Under the pieces are notes generated by a model. It did no database searches, was not told where the DNA came from, and saw nothing but the letters and a program-made list of their open reading frames with translations. Source: Fragilariopsis cylindrus CCMP1102 (taxonomy: Eukaryota > Bacillariophyta > Bacillariophyceae > Bacillariales > Bacillariaceae). Taken from it: a stretch of 64,000 bases of DNA. Shown here piece after piece: positions 42,983 to 55,400 of the stretch. Location of the stretch: positions 1-64,000 of the forward strand of contig FMBT01000470.1 in NCBI GenBank assembly GCA_900095095.1, read 5' to 3'. The position numbers were made by a program, and so were the translations under genes. Numbering within the stretch: position 1 is the stretch's first letter; each line of letters opens with the position of its first letter.

Positions 42983-44747
42983 ATGCATCGCAAACGGAAC
43001 ATCAGATTGAACAAACCGCGTAGACAACTGACCAAGATGTCGGGAAAACAGGCCATCGCTGCTCTGCAGAGCATAGAAGTAAACACAGAAAATGGTACCA
43101 CCGATGGGACTGTTCTTTCTCCAAACGCGCTACGTAGGAAAAATCGAGGGAAGTCAGAAATTGAAACATTGGCACGAACTATTGACGATCGACGGAAAAA
43201 TCGTATGACGGTGACATTTTGGGAAAGAAAAAAATTTCTGGACATCTGCCTTCAAATATCGAAGAAGGAGGGGAATAGCTTTTCAAGATTCTCGAAGCAG
43301 GGTTTGGTGCGTCTTGTAGAAGAGCTTAGAGAAAGAGTTGCAAACCAACCAAAAGCGTCTCGATTTTATGACAAACTCTTACACTTGATCGGATATTGGG
43401 AAGCTGATAAAAGGTACGTTAAACATAGTGTTATGTGTCATTTTTCTTGTTGCGAAAGCGGATAATTGATCCATTTCTTTTTCGCTCATTTTCATCTTTT
43501 CTGCAGTATGTTGAGGCTTTTTGAAGCAGGTTTGGAATACACAGAAAATTCAGACGAAGATGAATTTTATTTCAGGGATTTTAATTTCTACTGTACCGTG
43601 ATTGCATCGACGTTCAGTTTTATGCGTGTCCCAGGATTTTTTGTCTTGTTTTGGCTCATATTGTTTTACTTTGGAAGTGCCGTCTTGTTTTGTGCAATTA
43701 TGGAAAATGACAATGTCTGCCCAAAAATGGACGGGTATGGCGTAGATGGCGGATGGATGACTTCAATCTACTTTGCATCCGCCACACTGAGTACCGTTGG
43801 TTACGGAGATGTTTCTTTATACGAAGAGGGCAACAACTGGACTTCATTCGTAGCTATTATCTACATGCTATTTGCTATGGCAATAGCTTTTACTGTATTT
43901 ACTTCTGCGGCAAAGATGGCTCTTGACGGAATATTTAAGTTCAACGTGTTCTCCTCATTGAAGACCAAAATCATGGGATCTAAAGACATAACTCTCTACA
44001 AGCAAGTCCGTCGTCTTATCGCCCTGCGAGTGGTTGAGTTGACAATTTATTTTTTGGCACTTAACGCTACTGGTATCTTCGTAGCTAGAATATTTGTCCA
44101 CTATTCCGATGTTGAAAGTGAGCAGTGGAGTTGGATGACAACTATCTACTGGGCAATTCAGACAACAACAACTATCGGTACGAGTATGATATTCAATACA
44201 TGTATTTATCGAGTGTAACTGACTGCATAGAAATATACATATTCTCCTACTCTATTGGTTTGACCTGCCTTTAACATATTTCTAACAATGCTCCAATCTT
44301 TTTGTTTCTGTGACCAGGTTATGGTGACCTTGACATGCCATTTCATCTGAGATGGTTCAATATTTTCTTCACAACATTTGGAACTGCATTTGTCGGAATT
44401 ATATTCGGTTCGCTTGCAGGTCTACAGGAGGAGTGTGCCGACCATCGAAGATACCATGCCTGGAAGAGACGAGAGTTGTCCAAAATGATGGTTGATGAGC
44501 TTCAACTTAACGATGATAAGTTGGATCAGTATGAATTTGTAGTGGGTTCACTCCTTCTTCTCCGTAAGGTTAAAACAGATGACATAAATCAAATCATGGA
44601 AAAATTTCGTGAACTGGCTGTGACAAAACCTACATCAGTGTCTCTAACGAGATAGATGGAAAAAGCATGGCCTTGATGGAATCAAAAAATGGTGGAGTTC
44701 CGATGGAGAAATGCGACTCTATTGACTTTGATAAGATTCTTCGTTAA
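42983..44747 (+). CDS. two-pore-domain potassium channel (TPK/TWIK-like)
   Basis: Exons 42983-43413, 43507-44177 and 44318 onward; all introns are GT-AG. The first pore has TLSTVGYGD. The second, TTTIG|YGDL, is split by intron 2 inside the Gly codon. Both filters fit K+ selectivity. Four membrane helices flank the two pores. A basic N-terminus of about 150 residues precedes them. The annotated frame stops at 44655, but from about 44621 another frame continues (SNEIDGKSMALMESK ... DKILR) to a TAA at 44745-44747. One missing G after GTG would join them, completing a segment like a degenerate EF-hand pair (NDDKLDQYEF ...). Likely plasma- or vacuolar-membrane K+ leak channel, possibly Ca2+-tuned. 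Confidence 0.88.
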
Positions 44748-45642
44748 AGTTGGTGTGACCAATATTAGAAACAAATTTAATTTCCCACATCCAGGCGACC
44801 GTTAGTGTTATCTTTGGCAACTTTTTCCAGACATCCTTTCCTCTTGAGTCTGCTCTTGAGGAGATCATTCGTGTTCGACTTCCAGTAACTTACTTAGTTG
44901 ATCATTCTACCTGCTCCTGGTATTCAATATTACAATTAAAATATTCGTCTTATACAACGTATTACTTATTGACGCCTATTGTATTGCGTATGTATGATGT
45001 AGGAGAAAAGCACAAAAGATGTCCACCTCAAAATCCCACAAGGGCTAATACTGAAATCGAGTCAAAAAATATTCTTTGTGGACATTCAATTGAAGTGACG
45101 TGTCATCTTTATAATATGTGCGTCTAAACTAATCAAAAATCTTCGTATAATTCTTCGCAATCATAAAAACGAATGAATCATAAGATAGTACTGATCAAAG
45201 TGCGCATTTTTTTCTTCGTTGACAATTTTATAAATAAATAAAATGCAAAAAGTAAAAAGTATCTAATAATCAGAATTCATTAAATTTTTAATTTATTTTA
45301 GGGCGACACTATGAACAATACGACGATGGACAAGGCTTGCTTTGATTGTGAAGAAACACAGCAGGCACACTTCCTCAATATGAAATCATCAAAGAAGCGA
45401 CCGGATCCTGGCACTCCTACCAGTGCTCCACTTCGTAGATCGAGTCGAGATACAAATGTGCGTTAACGACGAAGTGCTAAAACTTTAATAAAGAAAAAAC
45501 TTAAGAAAATCTGACTCTCACAACGTTTCACAAGTTTCATTATACTAACTTTCCATCTGTTTTTTTCCCTTGTTGCTGTTGCTGCCGATGCTGTGGGAAA
45601 CAGTCGATTCGATTAGCTTCCTCTGGGACTTTTTACCGTCGC
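44748..45642. other. intergenic region
   Basis: Mostly AT-rich. A short exon-like ORF (45311-45466) is listed separately. Otherwise no gene was seen. Confidence 0.4.
45311..45466 (+). CDS. short exon-like ORF, uncertain
   Basis: 51 codons from ATG 45311 to TAA, beginning MNNTTMDKACFDCEETQQ and ending basic (RRSSRDTNV R). It is preceded by a T/A-rich stretch ending TTTTAG, which would serve as a splice acceptor. It may be a last exon, an alternative end of the K+ channel transcript, or a chance ORF. No homology is recognised. Confidence 0.25.
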   Translation: MNNTTMDKACFDCEETQQAHFLNMKSSKKRPDPGTPTSAPLRRSSRDTNVR

Positions 45643-47737
45643 ATGCGTACTCTTTTTTTCTCAAATCCAAGCGAGAAAGAGTACGAAGAATTCTTAAAGA
45701 AAGGAAGTAGACGACGAGGCACTACTGACTATAGTAAAAACGCCATTTCTAGTGCCAGTCCATCTGCCAGCGTTATTGACAGTGGTAGTAGTACATGTAG
45801 TGCTCAAGAACAAAGTAAGAATGAAATAAAGGTACGACGAGCGACCGTAAAGCCTTATCCTGAAGAAGCGTCCATATATGTCATTGATAACTTTTTAACA
45901 GAGGCAGAATTAGTATATTTCGACAGGAAGATTGCTACGATCCCCTTCGAAAGATCCTTCGTTGATAATGCGGAATGCTATGGTGACGACGAAGATGATT
46001 ATGACAATACGAGTGATGACGATACTTGTGCTGGTGATGATGCACCAGATGATAATGATAAAGAAAAACGAGTTAATTGTGATGGAGATGGAGATGGAGA
46101 TGGAGATGGAGATGGAAACGAAGGCAAAGAAGAAAAAAATGGCATTGTTAATAATGTGAAAAAACAGAAAGTTTCGGGAGTATACAATATCAGCAATGCA
46201 TCAGTAGCTAGTGCCATCGACTGTAGCAATGGGAAAGAAGATGATATAAACAACAAGGTTGCCACGACGACAAACAAAAACGACAACGATGACGGAAACG
46301 GTGATGGAAACGTAGGCAAAGAAAAAAATGACGCTTTCAATATTGTGAAAGAGCAGAAAGTTTCTGGAGATGTCAACAACACAAGTTTATCAACAATTAG
46401 TACCAGTCCCTGTAATAATGGGAAAGCCGAAGATGTAAACAACGAGGTTGGCACAACGACACACAAAAACGGTAATGGAAATGAAGGCAAAGAAAAAATG
46501 ATACTGTTAATATTGTGAAGGAGCAGAAATTTTCCGAAGTTTACAATGATAAAACCAGTTCATCAGCATTTAGCACCAGTTCCTGTAATAATGGGAAAAC
46601 CGAAGATGGAAACAACAAGGTTGGCACAACGACACACAAAAATGACAGCAATGACGATGACAGAAATGGTGATGGGAATGAAAGCAAGGGAAAAAATGAC
46701 AGTGTTAATATTGTGAAAGAGCAGAAAGTTTCTGAAGTATACAATAACACCAATGCATCGGCAATTAGTACCAGCACTTGTAATAATAGAGAAGAATATG
46801 ATATAAACAACGAGGTTGGCATGAGGACGACAAACAAAAACAATAACAATGATAAAAGTAAAAATATCAAGGGGAAGAAAAGAGAGAAGAAAGATAACGA
46901 CAACCTGCTACTTTAGTTGATGATTCTCACAGAACATCTACATTCTATTCATTTAAAAAGTTGCATGACAGCAAAATCAGTGCTCTCGAGCGACGTATCG
47001 CAACTATGTTGGTGAGTTGTTTCGTAACTTGTTTGTTTTGTTTTGTTTTGTTTTCTACATCATCCTTCTTAGGTTTATTCATATTTATATCTAATTCATT
47101 TTTGAAAAATCAATATCTTTCTGTACATGTGTTTATTTGTTTGTGAATGTGTGACATTCCTCGTCTTTGTCATTACAATTACCATTATCTAAAGGGGTGT
47201 TGGGTCCATCAAATTGAAGCTTTGCAATTGGTACGATATCAACCGGGAGAATTTTTTGGTATCCATCATGACTTGGGAAATTTATTAGATGACGATACGG
47301 TTCAATTGCCTCCTAAGGATCACGGATGCAAGCGACGTTTAGTTACATTGTTTTGCTATTTAAATACACTACAAGACGACGAAGGAGGGTGCACCTACTT
47401 CCCCAATGTGGGGTCAGATAGTCACTTGAGAGTGAAACCCAAACGTGGTCGTGCTGTTCTTTGGAGTAATATCGGTATAGGTGGAAAGCCCGATCCAAAA
47501 ACTATTCATGCAGGGGAAACTGTCATTAGTACTACACGTAGTAGTTGCAGTAATGGTGGTAATAGTAATAGCAATAGCAATAGCAATAGCAATAGCAATA
47601 GCAACATTAATAATTCCAGTGATAGTCACCAAAGTAACAATGAAAAGGATGATATTCAAATAAAGTACATCGGTGAGGGTAAAGGTGAGGCTGGGACCAA
47701 GAAGTATGGGCTCAACATTTGGGTTTGTGAGGAGTAA
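45643..47737 (+). CDS. prolyl 4-hydroxylase-like 2OG-Fe(II) oxygenase with repeat insertion and frame breaks
   Basis: Exons 45643-47011 and 47194-47737, with a phase-0 intron. The first exon gives IYVIDNFLTEAELVYFDRKI, the typical P4H start, and VDDSHRTSTFYSFKK. The second gives QLVRYQPGEFFGIHHDLG (iron ligands His and Asp), a long CKRRLVTLFCYLNTLQDDEGG strand, IHAGETV (distal iron His) and KKYGLNIWV (2-oxoglutarate region). Two insertions are unusual: about 270 residues of Asn/Lys/Asp/Ser repeats between SFVDN and VDDSH, and a Ser/Asn stretch after HAGETV. Breaks at 46493-46498 (A run) and about 46895 split the repeat region. The enzyme would hydroxylate proline or a similar residue; the target is unknown. 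Confidence 0.85.
46080..46870 (+). repeat. degenerate tandem repeat inside the oxygenase gene, about four units of 170-200 bp
   Basis: Each unit encodes a version of NIVKEQKVS.VYNNT.AS followed by CNNGKEDDINN.VGTTTNKN and a Gly/Asp/Asn linker. The shared CAGAAAGTTTC-like word occurs near 46165, 46354, 46524 and 46722. Confidence 0.8.
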
Positions 47738-48137
47738 TAATTTTCTCTGGAGGCTTTGAATACTTCCTTTAGTGTGCTCGTGAAGAAAGAATTTGGATCA
47801 AGGTGAAAAATTACGGGCATGATTTTGTGGCGGAGAAACAAGACATCGATGTATGAAAAATGTTACAATTTGCCTAATATAACAACAACAATACAGAATG
47901 TATACTTACGTTGTTCTACAAATAAATACTAGATACATGCATTATGACGTATAGATATATGTACCATTTCTATCGGTATATTTGTATATTTACATTTTTC
48001 TATGAATACATACTAGATATAAACATTATGACGTTTACAGAGATAAATGTATAATTCTAACATATAACAAAATCTTCCTCCGCGTAGTTTTCGCCTATTA
48101 ATATTGGATAATGAGTGCGCTTTTACTGATATCTCCC
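47738..48137. other. convergent 3' flanks
   Basis: AT-rich, contains a diverged duplicate around ATATAACA/ATTATGACGT (47940-48050). No gene. Confidence 0.4.
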
Positions 48138-50725
48138 TCAAAACATATGTGACTTAGCTTCTTCGTAGTATGTACAGAAAAAACCAATTAACTCTCGCTT
48201 CGTTACCTCACGCCACTCGTGGAGCTTCTCGTCGTCGTCACAGACAAAGAATCGACGGCCAGGAAGCTGGCATTTTATATTTTTGTAGACTGTTGGAGAG
48301 TAGGGAGAGGGGCCATGGTCCTTCAGTGTTTGTTGGACAGCTTCTAGAAAAGCTTCTGTTCCTAGATGTTCTTCTGCCTCGAAACAAATGTCTTCGTCTT
48401 TCGGTATTATGTCATATTCGTAATCACTTTCTATTTTTTCAGAATCCTCGTTATGAGTCTCATCTCGGCTGTGTTTTCCGATTTTCTTTTGATTTTTTTT
48501 CTTTTTCTTTCCAACTGCCTTTTCTGTATTCTCATCTTCGTCATTAAAATTATTTCTCTTCTTTTTGCCTCTCCTTTTTTGTTTCTTTTCATAATGACCG
48601 GTACTATTTCTACGTTGTGGGCGACGATGGGAAGAAGTCAAACCGATAGGATCATCATTCTCATCGTAATCGGTGCTTGCTGAAATATCGGTGCTTGCTG
48701 AAATATCCGTTTCCTCGGTCTTCTGTTTGGATTTAGTTGCTCCTCTCTTTTTTTTGCTTCCCCTTTTTTGTTTCCTTTCATCATGGCCGGTACTATTTCT
48801 AATTTGTGGGCGACGATGGGAAGAAGTCAAAGCGACAGGATCGTCATTCTCATCATAGTCGTTGTTACTGTTACTGTTACTGTAACTGTTATTGCTGTTG
48901 CTATTGCTTGACGTTGCCGCCGATTGAAATGATGGTCTCTTCTTTTTGCTTCCGCCATCGTCGCTATTGTTTGTGTCGTAATCATCTGATATGGAATCGT
49001 TTGATGAATACGAGTCGTCTCGCCCTTGAACATTGATGTTCAACATTAACGGTATGTTCTTTTGAATTTCTTCTTTTCCTTTTGTTCTTCTCTTTTCTTT
49101 CTTCTCCTTCTTTTCTTTCCTACAAAAATAGAAAGAACCAGCCGTACAACAACAACAGAGTAAAACAGCTCCTACTACAGCAGCAACAACAATATATATT
49201 ATATTGAGCGGCTCTGATGGATCCTGTATTTCAGCAGGAACACTGCTAATATCGAAGTAGACATCCACTTGTGACCTTCCTGCAAATCCTAAGTCCGATT
49301 GGTCCCTGTACACAATTTCCGTCCTTCGTCGCTCCTGGTGAGGCCCAAATTGCATAATCACATATCCAGTTATTACCCCCTACAGTCTCATCAAAAACCA
49401 ATCTTCTAACATAGTCTCGATAGAGCACACGTCTGCACCATTATTACATATCATTAATGTACTGTCATCGTCTGCTACACGTCCATACGAGTCGAGTGCT
49501 ACCTGGGACCTATCATCGTTTTCCCGTCCGTATGAGAATGATTCAATCCCATGAATGAATACTCCTGCACTTCGCGCTCGCTCATCGGGTCGAATACAGA
49601 TTTTCATGGTTTCACCTGATTGCAAAGATTTCGTCTCGGTCATCGCGTCAACGTTAATGTTAATGTTATCACTGTCGCAGCGAAAGGCTTCCGCCGAATA
49701 TTTTTCTTTATTTGGTTCGATGTTTATGTAATGTACCATAGGCCTTTCACCTAAAAATTTCTCCTACAGTGTAGCCATAGAGAGAGCGCACATTCATAGA
49801 TGACTGGAGATCAACCTGTACTGATTTCTCAGTGATCGCTGCCGACCCGCTTTTGGTTGATAGCCAAATTGTAGATATATGCTTCCTCTACCCTTGATCT
49901 CACCTGAGCTATAAAAGAATTCATTTTGAGGACAGTGTCGATTACACACAAGTCAGCTCCTCTGTGACACTGTATTTCTGTTACTTCATCAGTTTCAAAA
50001 GTTGAGACAGCATTTTGGATGATATCATCTCTTTCGAATCAAAAGATTTGATAAGCGCTAGATATACACCCTCGTCGCGTGCACTTTCATTGGGCGTTAT
50101 GCAGAGTCGAAATCGTAATCCATTGACACGGCAGGTGGGTCTCTGAGCTTTTTAAATCGGGAATCACAACGATACATATCGATCCCCAGTCTCCGCTTTT
50201 GTCTTCGAGAATCGACACGATACCTTTCATCCCATTGAGATCGGCTTGCATCGTAGTATAATCTTCACGCGTATAGGGAATCGGGTCTTCGCCCTTGACC
50301 CACATACGTGAACAAATACCGATGTAAGCGTAGTCGCCTTCGTACGATACGTACCGAGCGCTGTTGATAGTTTTCGGATTCAGAAGCAGTGATAAACGAA
50401 CAATCCGAGATCCTGAATCATCCGATAACGGAGTTAGTGATGTTTGAATGCTGCCATCCGAAAATCCGAAATCCGAAATTATAGCACCACATTCCCTTCC
50501 AGCATACAATCCCCATCCGATCATTTCATCACTGATCGATGAAGAAATTGTATAGTCCATATCAAGCCTAAAGCCACTGTAACTCAGACTTGGTTCACCG
50601 ATGACATATTGATCGTTTTGAAGATAACGATCGTGATCATATGATGATGGGGGTGAGGCACAAGCTCCGAATTCCAACTTTGCATTCAGCAGTACAATAA
50701 GGAAACAAAAAAATCCTTTCATCAT
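48138..50725 (-). CDS. secreted/single-pass membrane protein with repeated ectodomain modules, several frame breaks
   Basis: Starts MMKGFFCFLIVLLNAKLEFG (signal peptide, ATG 50725). The ectodomain contains at least two related modules. Each has a Cys-x-Ile-x-Pro segment (FRLCITPNESARDEGV; KICIRPDERARSAGV), then a Phe/Ser patch and Cys-rich end, then a GY/GS-x-QFG strand (IYLQFGYQ; YVIMQFGPH). A membrane helix follows (IVVAAVVGAVLLCCCCTAGSF, about 49200-49130). The cytoplasmic tail is Lys/Asp/Asn-rich, includes a tandem duplication (YDENDDPVALTSSHRRPQ and YDENDDPIGLTSSHRRPQ), and ends in a domain (DICFEAEEHLGTEAFLEA ... GRRFFVCDDD) resembling diatom DUF6824. Module joins need frame changes near 50115, 50030, 49910, 49830 and 49760, and a compensating pair at 49395-49375. 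Function unknown; receptor-like by layout. Confidence 0.65.
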
Positions 50726-52414
50726 TTTGATTTATCAACCGTATGATCGCTTTTTTCTCTTCCTATCTATGTTTCTTTCTTTCTTATCTATGCTCCTTTC
50801 TTTCTTTCTTATCTATGTTTCTTTCTTCCTTTCTTCCTTTCTTTCTTTTAATTGTGTGCAATACAATATAATCCTGTTCTTTCTGTTATGTGGTTGTGCG
50901 TACAATTGGGTTCATTCGGTCGGTACCCCTGATTCATTCATTCGATCTCTTTTGTGCGTAGGCTACAATTGAATTCGTATCGGTCGTGCATACAGTATGT
51001 GAACAAAAGGAGCAGAAAGAAGCAAATAAGGCGTCGACGCAAGTTTCTCAGATACGGTAATTGATAAGACGAGTAAACAAATATGCCTTTTTCCAAACAT
51101 GTATGAATATGTGTTAGCGTGAAAATATCAATTACGAAAAGGTATGACTGTTAGTTACACATTACCAAATTTTAATGTATAATATTATTTATTTGTAAAT
51201 CATTTATGAGAAATCAATTAACGCGCCAAAGTCTGAATCTGAAAAAAAAGAGGCATTTAGATATTACTTATTACTGTATCGCGTTCATTAACGTCAAGTA
51301 CTTATACTACTTTTACTGTAAGGAAGGTAATGTCAGGTACAGTATCTTGAAAGGGAAGAAGAATGTTGACCGCAACATGTATTTATTTAATAAAAATTAT
51401 TGTTATTATGGTACGTGTAGCTGCCTCTTCGATCCTCAAAGTCTTAGAAAGACAGAAAGTCACCGGTAGACCCGCCACTGTACATGTATTTATTTAATAG
51501 AAAGAGCTCCATGAAATTTCACGAGACTGCAGACAAAATTTGCTAGATGGAATAATCAAATTTTAAGGAATGGTCCTAACTATCATACCTATCAGCATCC
51601 TTCTACATCATCACCAATGCTTTGGATGGTGTATAATGTTACAACCTTCTTGCTTGCAGCCTCCCCAACCTTCCTTCAATAGTGCCCCACATATGATGCA
51701 TGCATGCTACTGTGAAGGAAAAAGTAGTAGAGATTGATTCCTATTTTAAAATGAGAATTCTCCCAGAAGCATTACATCGCACCATCTTGTTTTGATCTTT
51801 CCACACAAGAACCTTAGAATAAGAGAAATCATGAGGGCATTCTCTGATGAGTGATATCTTTGGCATGTTCATGAAAACCATCAGCATCCAAACAATCCCT
51901 GACCAATCAAATTTTCACTGCTTCTCTTCACAGTAGCATTATAAACCCCCTTCATCACACTATCAGGAGCACCCTTCTCATCTTCTACACTACTGTAAGC
52001 CATAGTATTGAGCAGTTTGCCTTGCAGCTCTTCAAGGAAGACCCCCTTTAAGATCAACCAATCCCTATTGTACCCCTCCCCCAAATCCCACAAACACAAA
52101 ACGCACAATTATTTTTTTATCGGTAGCAAGTTCTATTGTAACTGCTATCTTTCTGCCTTCCAACTCTATTATATTCGATTATGCATGTCCGGATTACCGA
52201 CTCTGGATTGCAACTGTAGCCATATCGGTTTCGTAGAGCGAGCTTAACAATATTTGATTATGTTCACAAGGGCCAAAGTGATGGGAGGAGTTAGATCATT
52301 ATGTGGAAAATATTAAAAGTATTTAGCGCATTGTAAAAAGTAAAGCTACAATTGAAGAATTGTTTTTGTTCGTACAAATTGTTGTACAAAATTCGCGTTT
52401 GTTCCACTACTGTA
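50726..52414. other. intergenic region with possible decayed coding DNA
   Basis: A (CTTT)n-like pyrimidine run lies at 50745-50850. On the minus strand 52108-51590, three frames in turn give protein-like text (NLIGQGLFGC, DGFHEHAKDITHQRMPS, FSYSKVLVWKDQNKMVRC) and a Cys-rich end (CIICGALLKEGWGGCKQEGC). This may be a decayed transposon ORF. No name is possible. Confidence 0.35.
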
Positions 52415-55400
52415 ATGCCGTCACCATTACACGGTAGGATCTTCCACCGTTTGAAAATCCCCCAATCATCAAGTGATGTACCTGTATCGAAGAAACATCG
52501 TCCAAAAACAAAATCTATTGAACGTGGCAGCGCAGCTGCTGCTGCTCCAACGGGGAAACCGGTGAACGACGATACGAACACATCATCAGAAAACAGGAAA
52601 CTCCACTACAGCTGTGGCTTTATTTTCACTACATGTACCGATAGCTATGATGAATCATCTCCGCGTCGTAATAAGGAATATTTGTTATCATTACCCAGAG
52701 ATTTGCTTAAACTTGCTTGCGATGCCGTTCGGTCAGAAAGGGAGGTAATCATTAGGAGATATGCAGAAATTTCATTACTAGAATCTCTGGAAACAATAAC
52801 AACCGATAATAAGAAATCTACTGTCTTCGATAATAATAACGACTATGATGTCTCAATATCATCGTCCTCGTCGTCGACTACAACATATTCTATGATTGAG
52901 GTCCATGAGAAGGGATTGGAAGTTCTTCCATCAAGTCATCAAGAAGAACCACTACAAGCCACACAGCAACAAAACCAGTATTTGAAAGACGCAAATAATT
53001 CGAGTGGCAATAGTAGTAGCAATAAAACAAATAGACAACCATATGACTCTGACTCAGAGAGGGATAACATCTGGACATTGACACAATTTTGGAGAAAAGA
53101 ACAGATTGACTTCCAAACTATGAGAACTTCTCGTCCCAAGTTTTGCATCCTTGCCACGGTTGATGCGATATCTCCAATCGTGGCCATGGATCCCTCCAAT
53201 CCATTTGCTCTGATCGAAGTTTACGACAAAGACAATACTGATATATCCTGTGTCATCGTGCTACATGGGAGGGCAATGTTAAATCATGCTGCAATATTTC
53301 CATTGGATACTCTTGTTTTTCGTAATGTCGTGTACAAACCCTGGTCGGTCCCTCAGATTCTGAATGATAACAACAAACAGAAAAACTCTTCATCATCGTC
53401 GATCAACTATCCTCACTTGATAGGGCGTATTCCTTCGCACGTCTTTGTTGCAACAACAATTGATAGCGTATCTTGGAATCATCACCATCACCATCAATTT
53501 AACGGCAATTTCATTTCACGACAGCAGCAAAAACGAAATCAGCAAAAACGAAATCAGCAACAACAACAACAACAGAAGCAGCAGCATGATCGACTGCAAA
53601 TTGGGAGCTCATCAATGATAACTCCTGTTAATCTCGTGCCAATGGTTCAAGGAAGGATATACCATGTAGAGACTCTTTCCATAATCTCGGGTACTGGTAC
53701 GGCAACTGTTATTCATTATGTTGACATGGTTGTTTTGCCGAAGAACGAGTTAAAATATAATTATGATGGCAATAACACAGGTAAAGCTGTTGATGACAAT
53801 CTACCGGTGCCAAAACTTGGGTTGATCAAGAATACTGTATCCAGTACTAGATTTCGATGTAGGCTTTATCTATCCCATTTCCCAATGTCTATGGATGTCC
53901 AATTTAGCCTCCGGATAGGCGCAATTATACAAGCTAATAATATACACATTGTACGTTCTCATAATAGTCAAGTCGAATCCTTTTCTGATGTCGATGTAAA
54001 CATCGGAACTTCATACGGCGTTTGCCTGCGATCGACTCTAATTCTGTTGAAAAATGCCTCGGACGCTGCATGTGAAGAGGAATTAAAAGAACAACTGGTA
54101 GAAGTACACGAAAGCACAGAACCTGGTCCAAAAGGCAACCAAATTACTGGTAGTTCTCCATCGACACGGTCTTCCGACAAGTCCAATATGCGGCTTCAAA
54201 CCCAATTCACCGTGTTGTGTGCAAAAATACACAAATGTCGAGGTAAAGGAATGAATGAATACGAAGATGATACGAAGAATCAAAGATATGGTACAAGTAG
54301 TGATATGGACCACACGCACCATACGATTGATCGGCTGTTACCATTTCTAAACTACGGCTTTCGGAGGAAGATAGACCAGACATATCTGAAAGATATTTAC
54401 TATAAGCAAGTCGAAGACTGGGTACATCGCAGCTTTCGAGCATCACTACGCGTACCTTTTAATAGTGGCGTGCTCAAAGATTTTATAGTGAATGTTCTAT
54501 TGAAACGCAATAGAAACAATGAAGGGCCGACCAAGACTCGTTGCAGTCATGAGATATTCAACCCCAGTGCTAACAGTCCTAAAATCAAGCGACGATCTCC
54601 TCCCCGCAGCCCTTACGCAGAATTCTTTGATCATCCCTTCAATTTGATTACGCCTCAGGACGATGGTGGTGACGATATGCATGATATTCCATGTGGCTGT
54701 CATCTTTCTGTAGAGGATCGCAACTACTCTTCTTCGAGAACTTCTTTGCTGCTCGATTTGAACGATATTCGTACCGCAAGTCAGCGTTATCTTGACAGGC
54801 AAATAATGAAGAAATTGTCATCATCTCCGTTATCATCAGAAACAAAGAAATTGGGCGCATCAAGTCAGATAAAAACGGGGTTTACTGGTTCTATTTGTGT
54901 CTCTCTACGTGAACTCTACGGTGACAAATTCCGGGAAAGCAAGGAACCGAAAGATGATCATAGTGATAACGAAGAGAAGCAAAATTATGACTGTTTTGTG
55001 GGGGGCTTTGTCAGTGAATTACACACAGCCTCCTCACATGGTGTGTCATCGATTGCAGATGAGGGCTGTCAAATCCCTATCAGTTTCGACCAAAAGAGGG
55101 GTCAGAATGCTAACAAAAACGATTTCATTATCGGTCAAATTGATAGTGCTATGATTTCCTGCCTGTGTATTGGATCTTCGTCGAACGAAATTTTCCCAGA
55201 GAATAATAACAACGATCCAGTATCGTGTCTGCACTCTTCTGTCTCGAAAGTCTCGCGTCTTCCAGTTCTTGACCAAGGAAAGAAGCATCTTATGGGTAAC
55301 TGCTCATTAGTAACACTTGGGGGTTTGTTGTTCGTTACTGCTATTCAAATTCATCTTCGGGATTACAAGGTATTTAAAACAACCGACTCTTCGTCGAATG

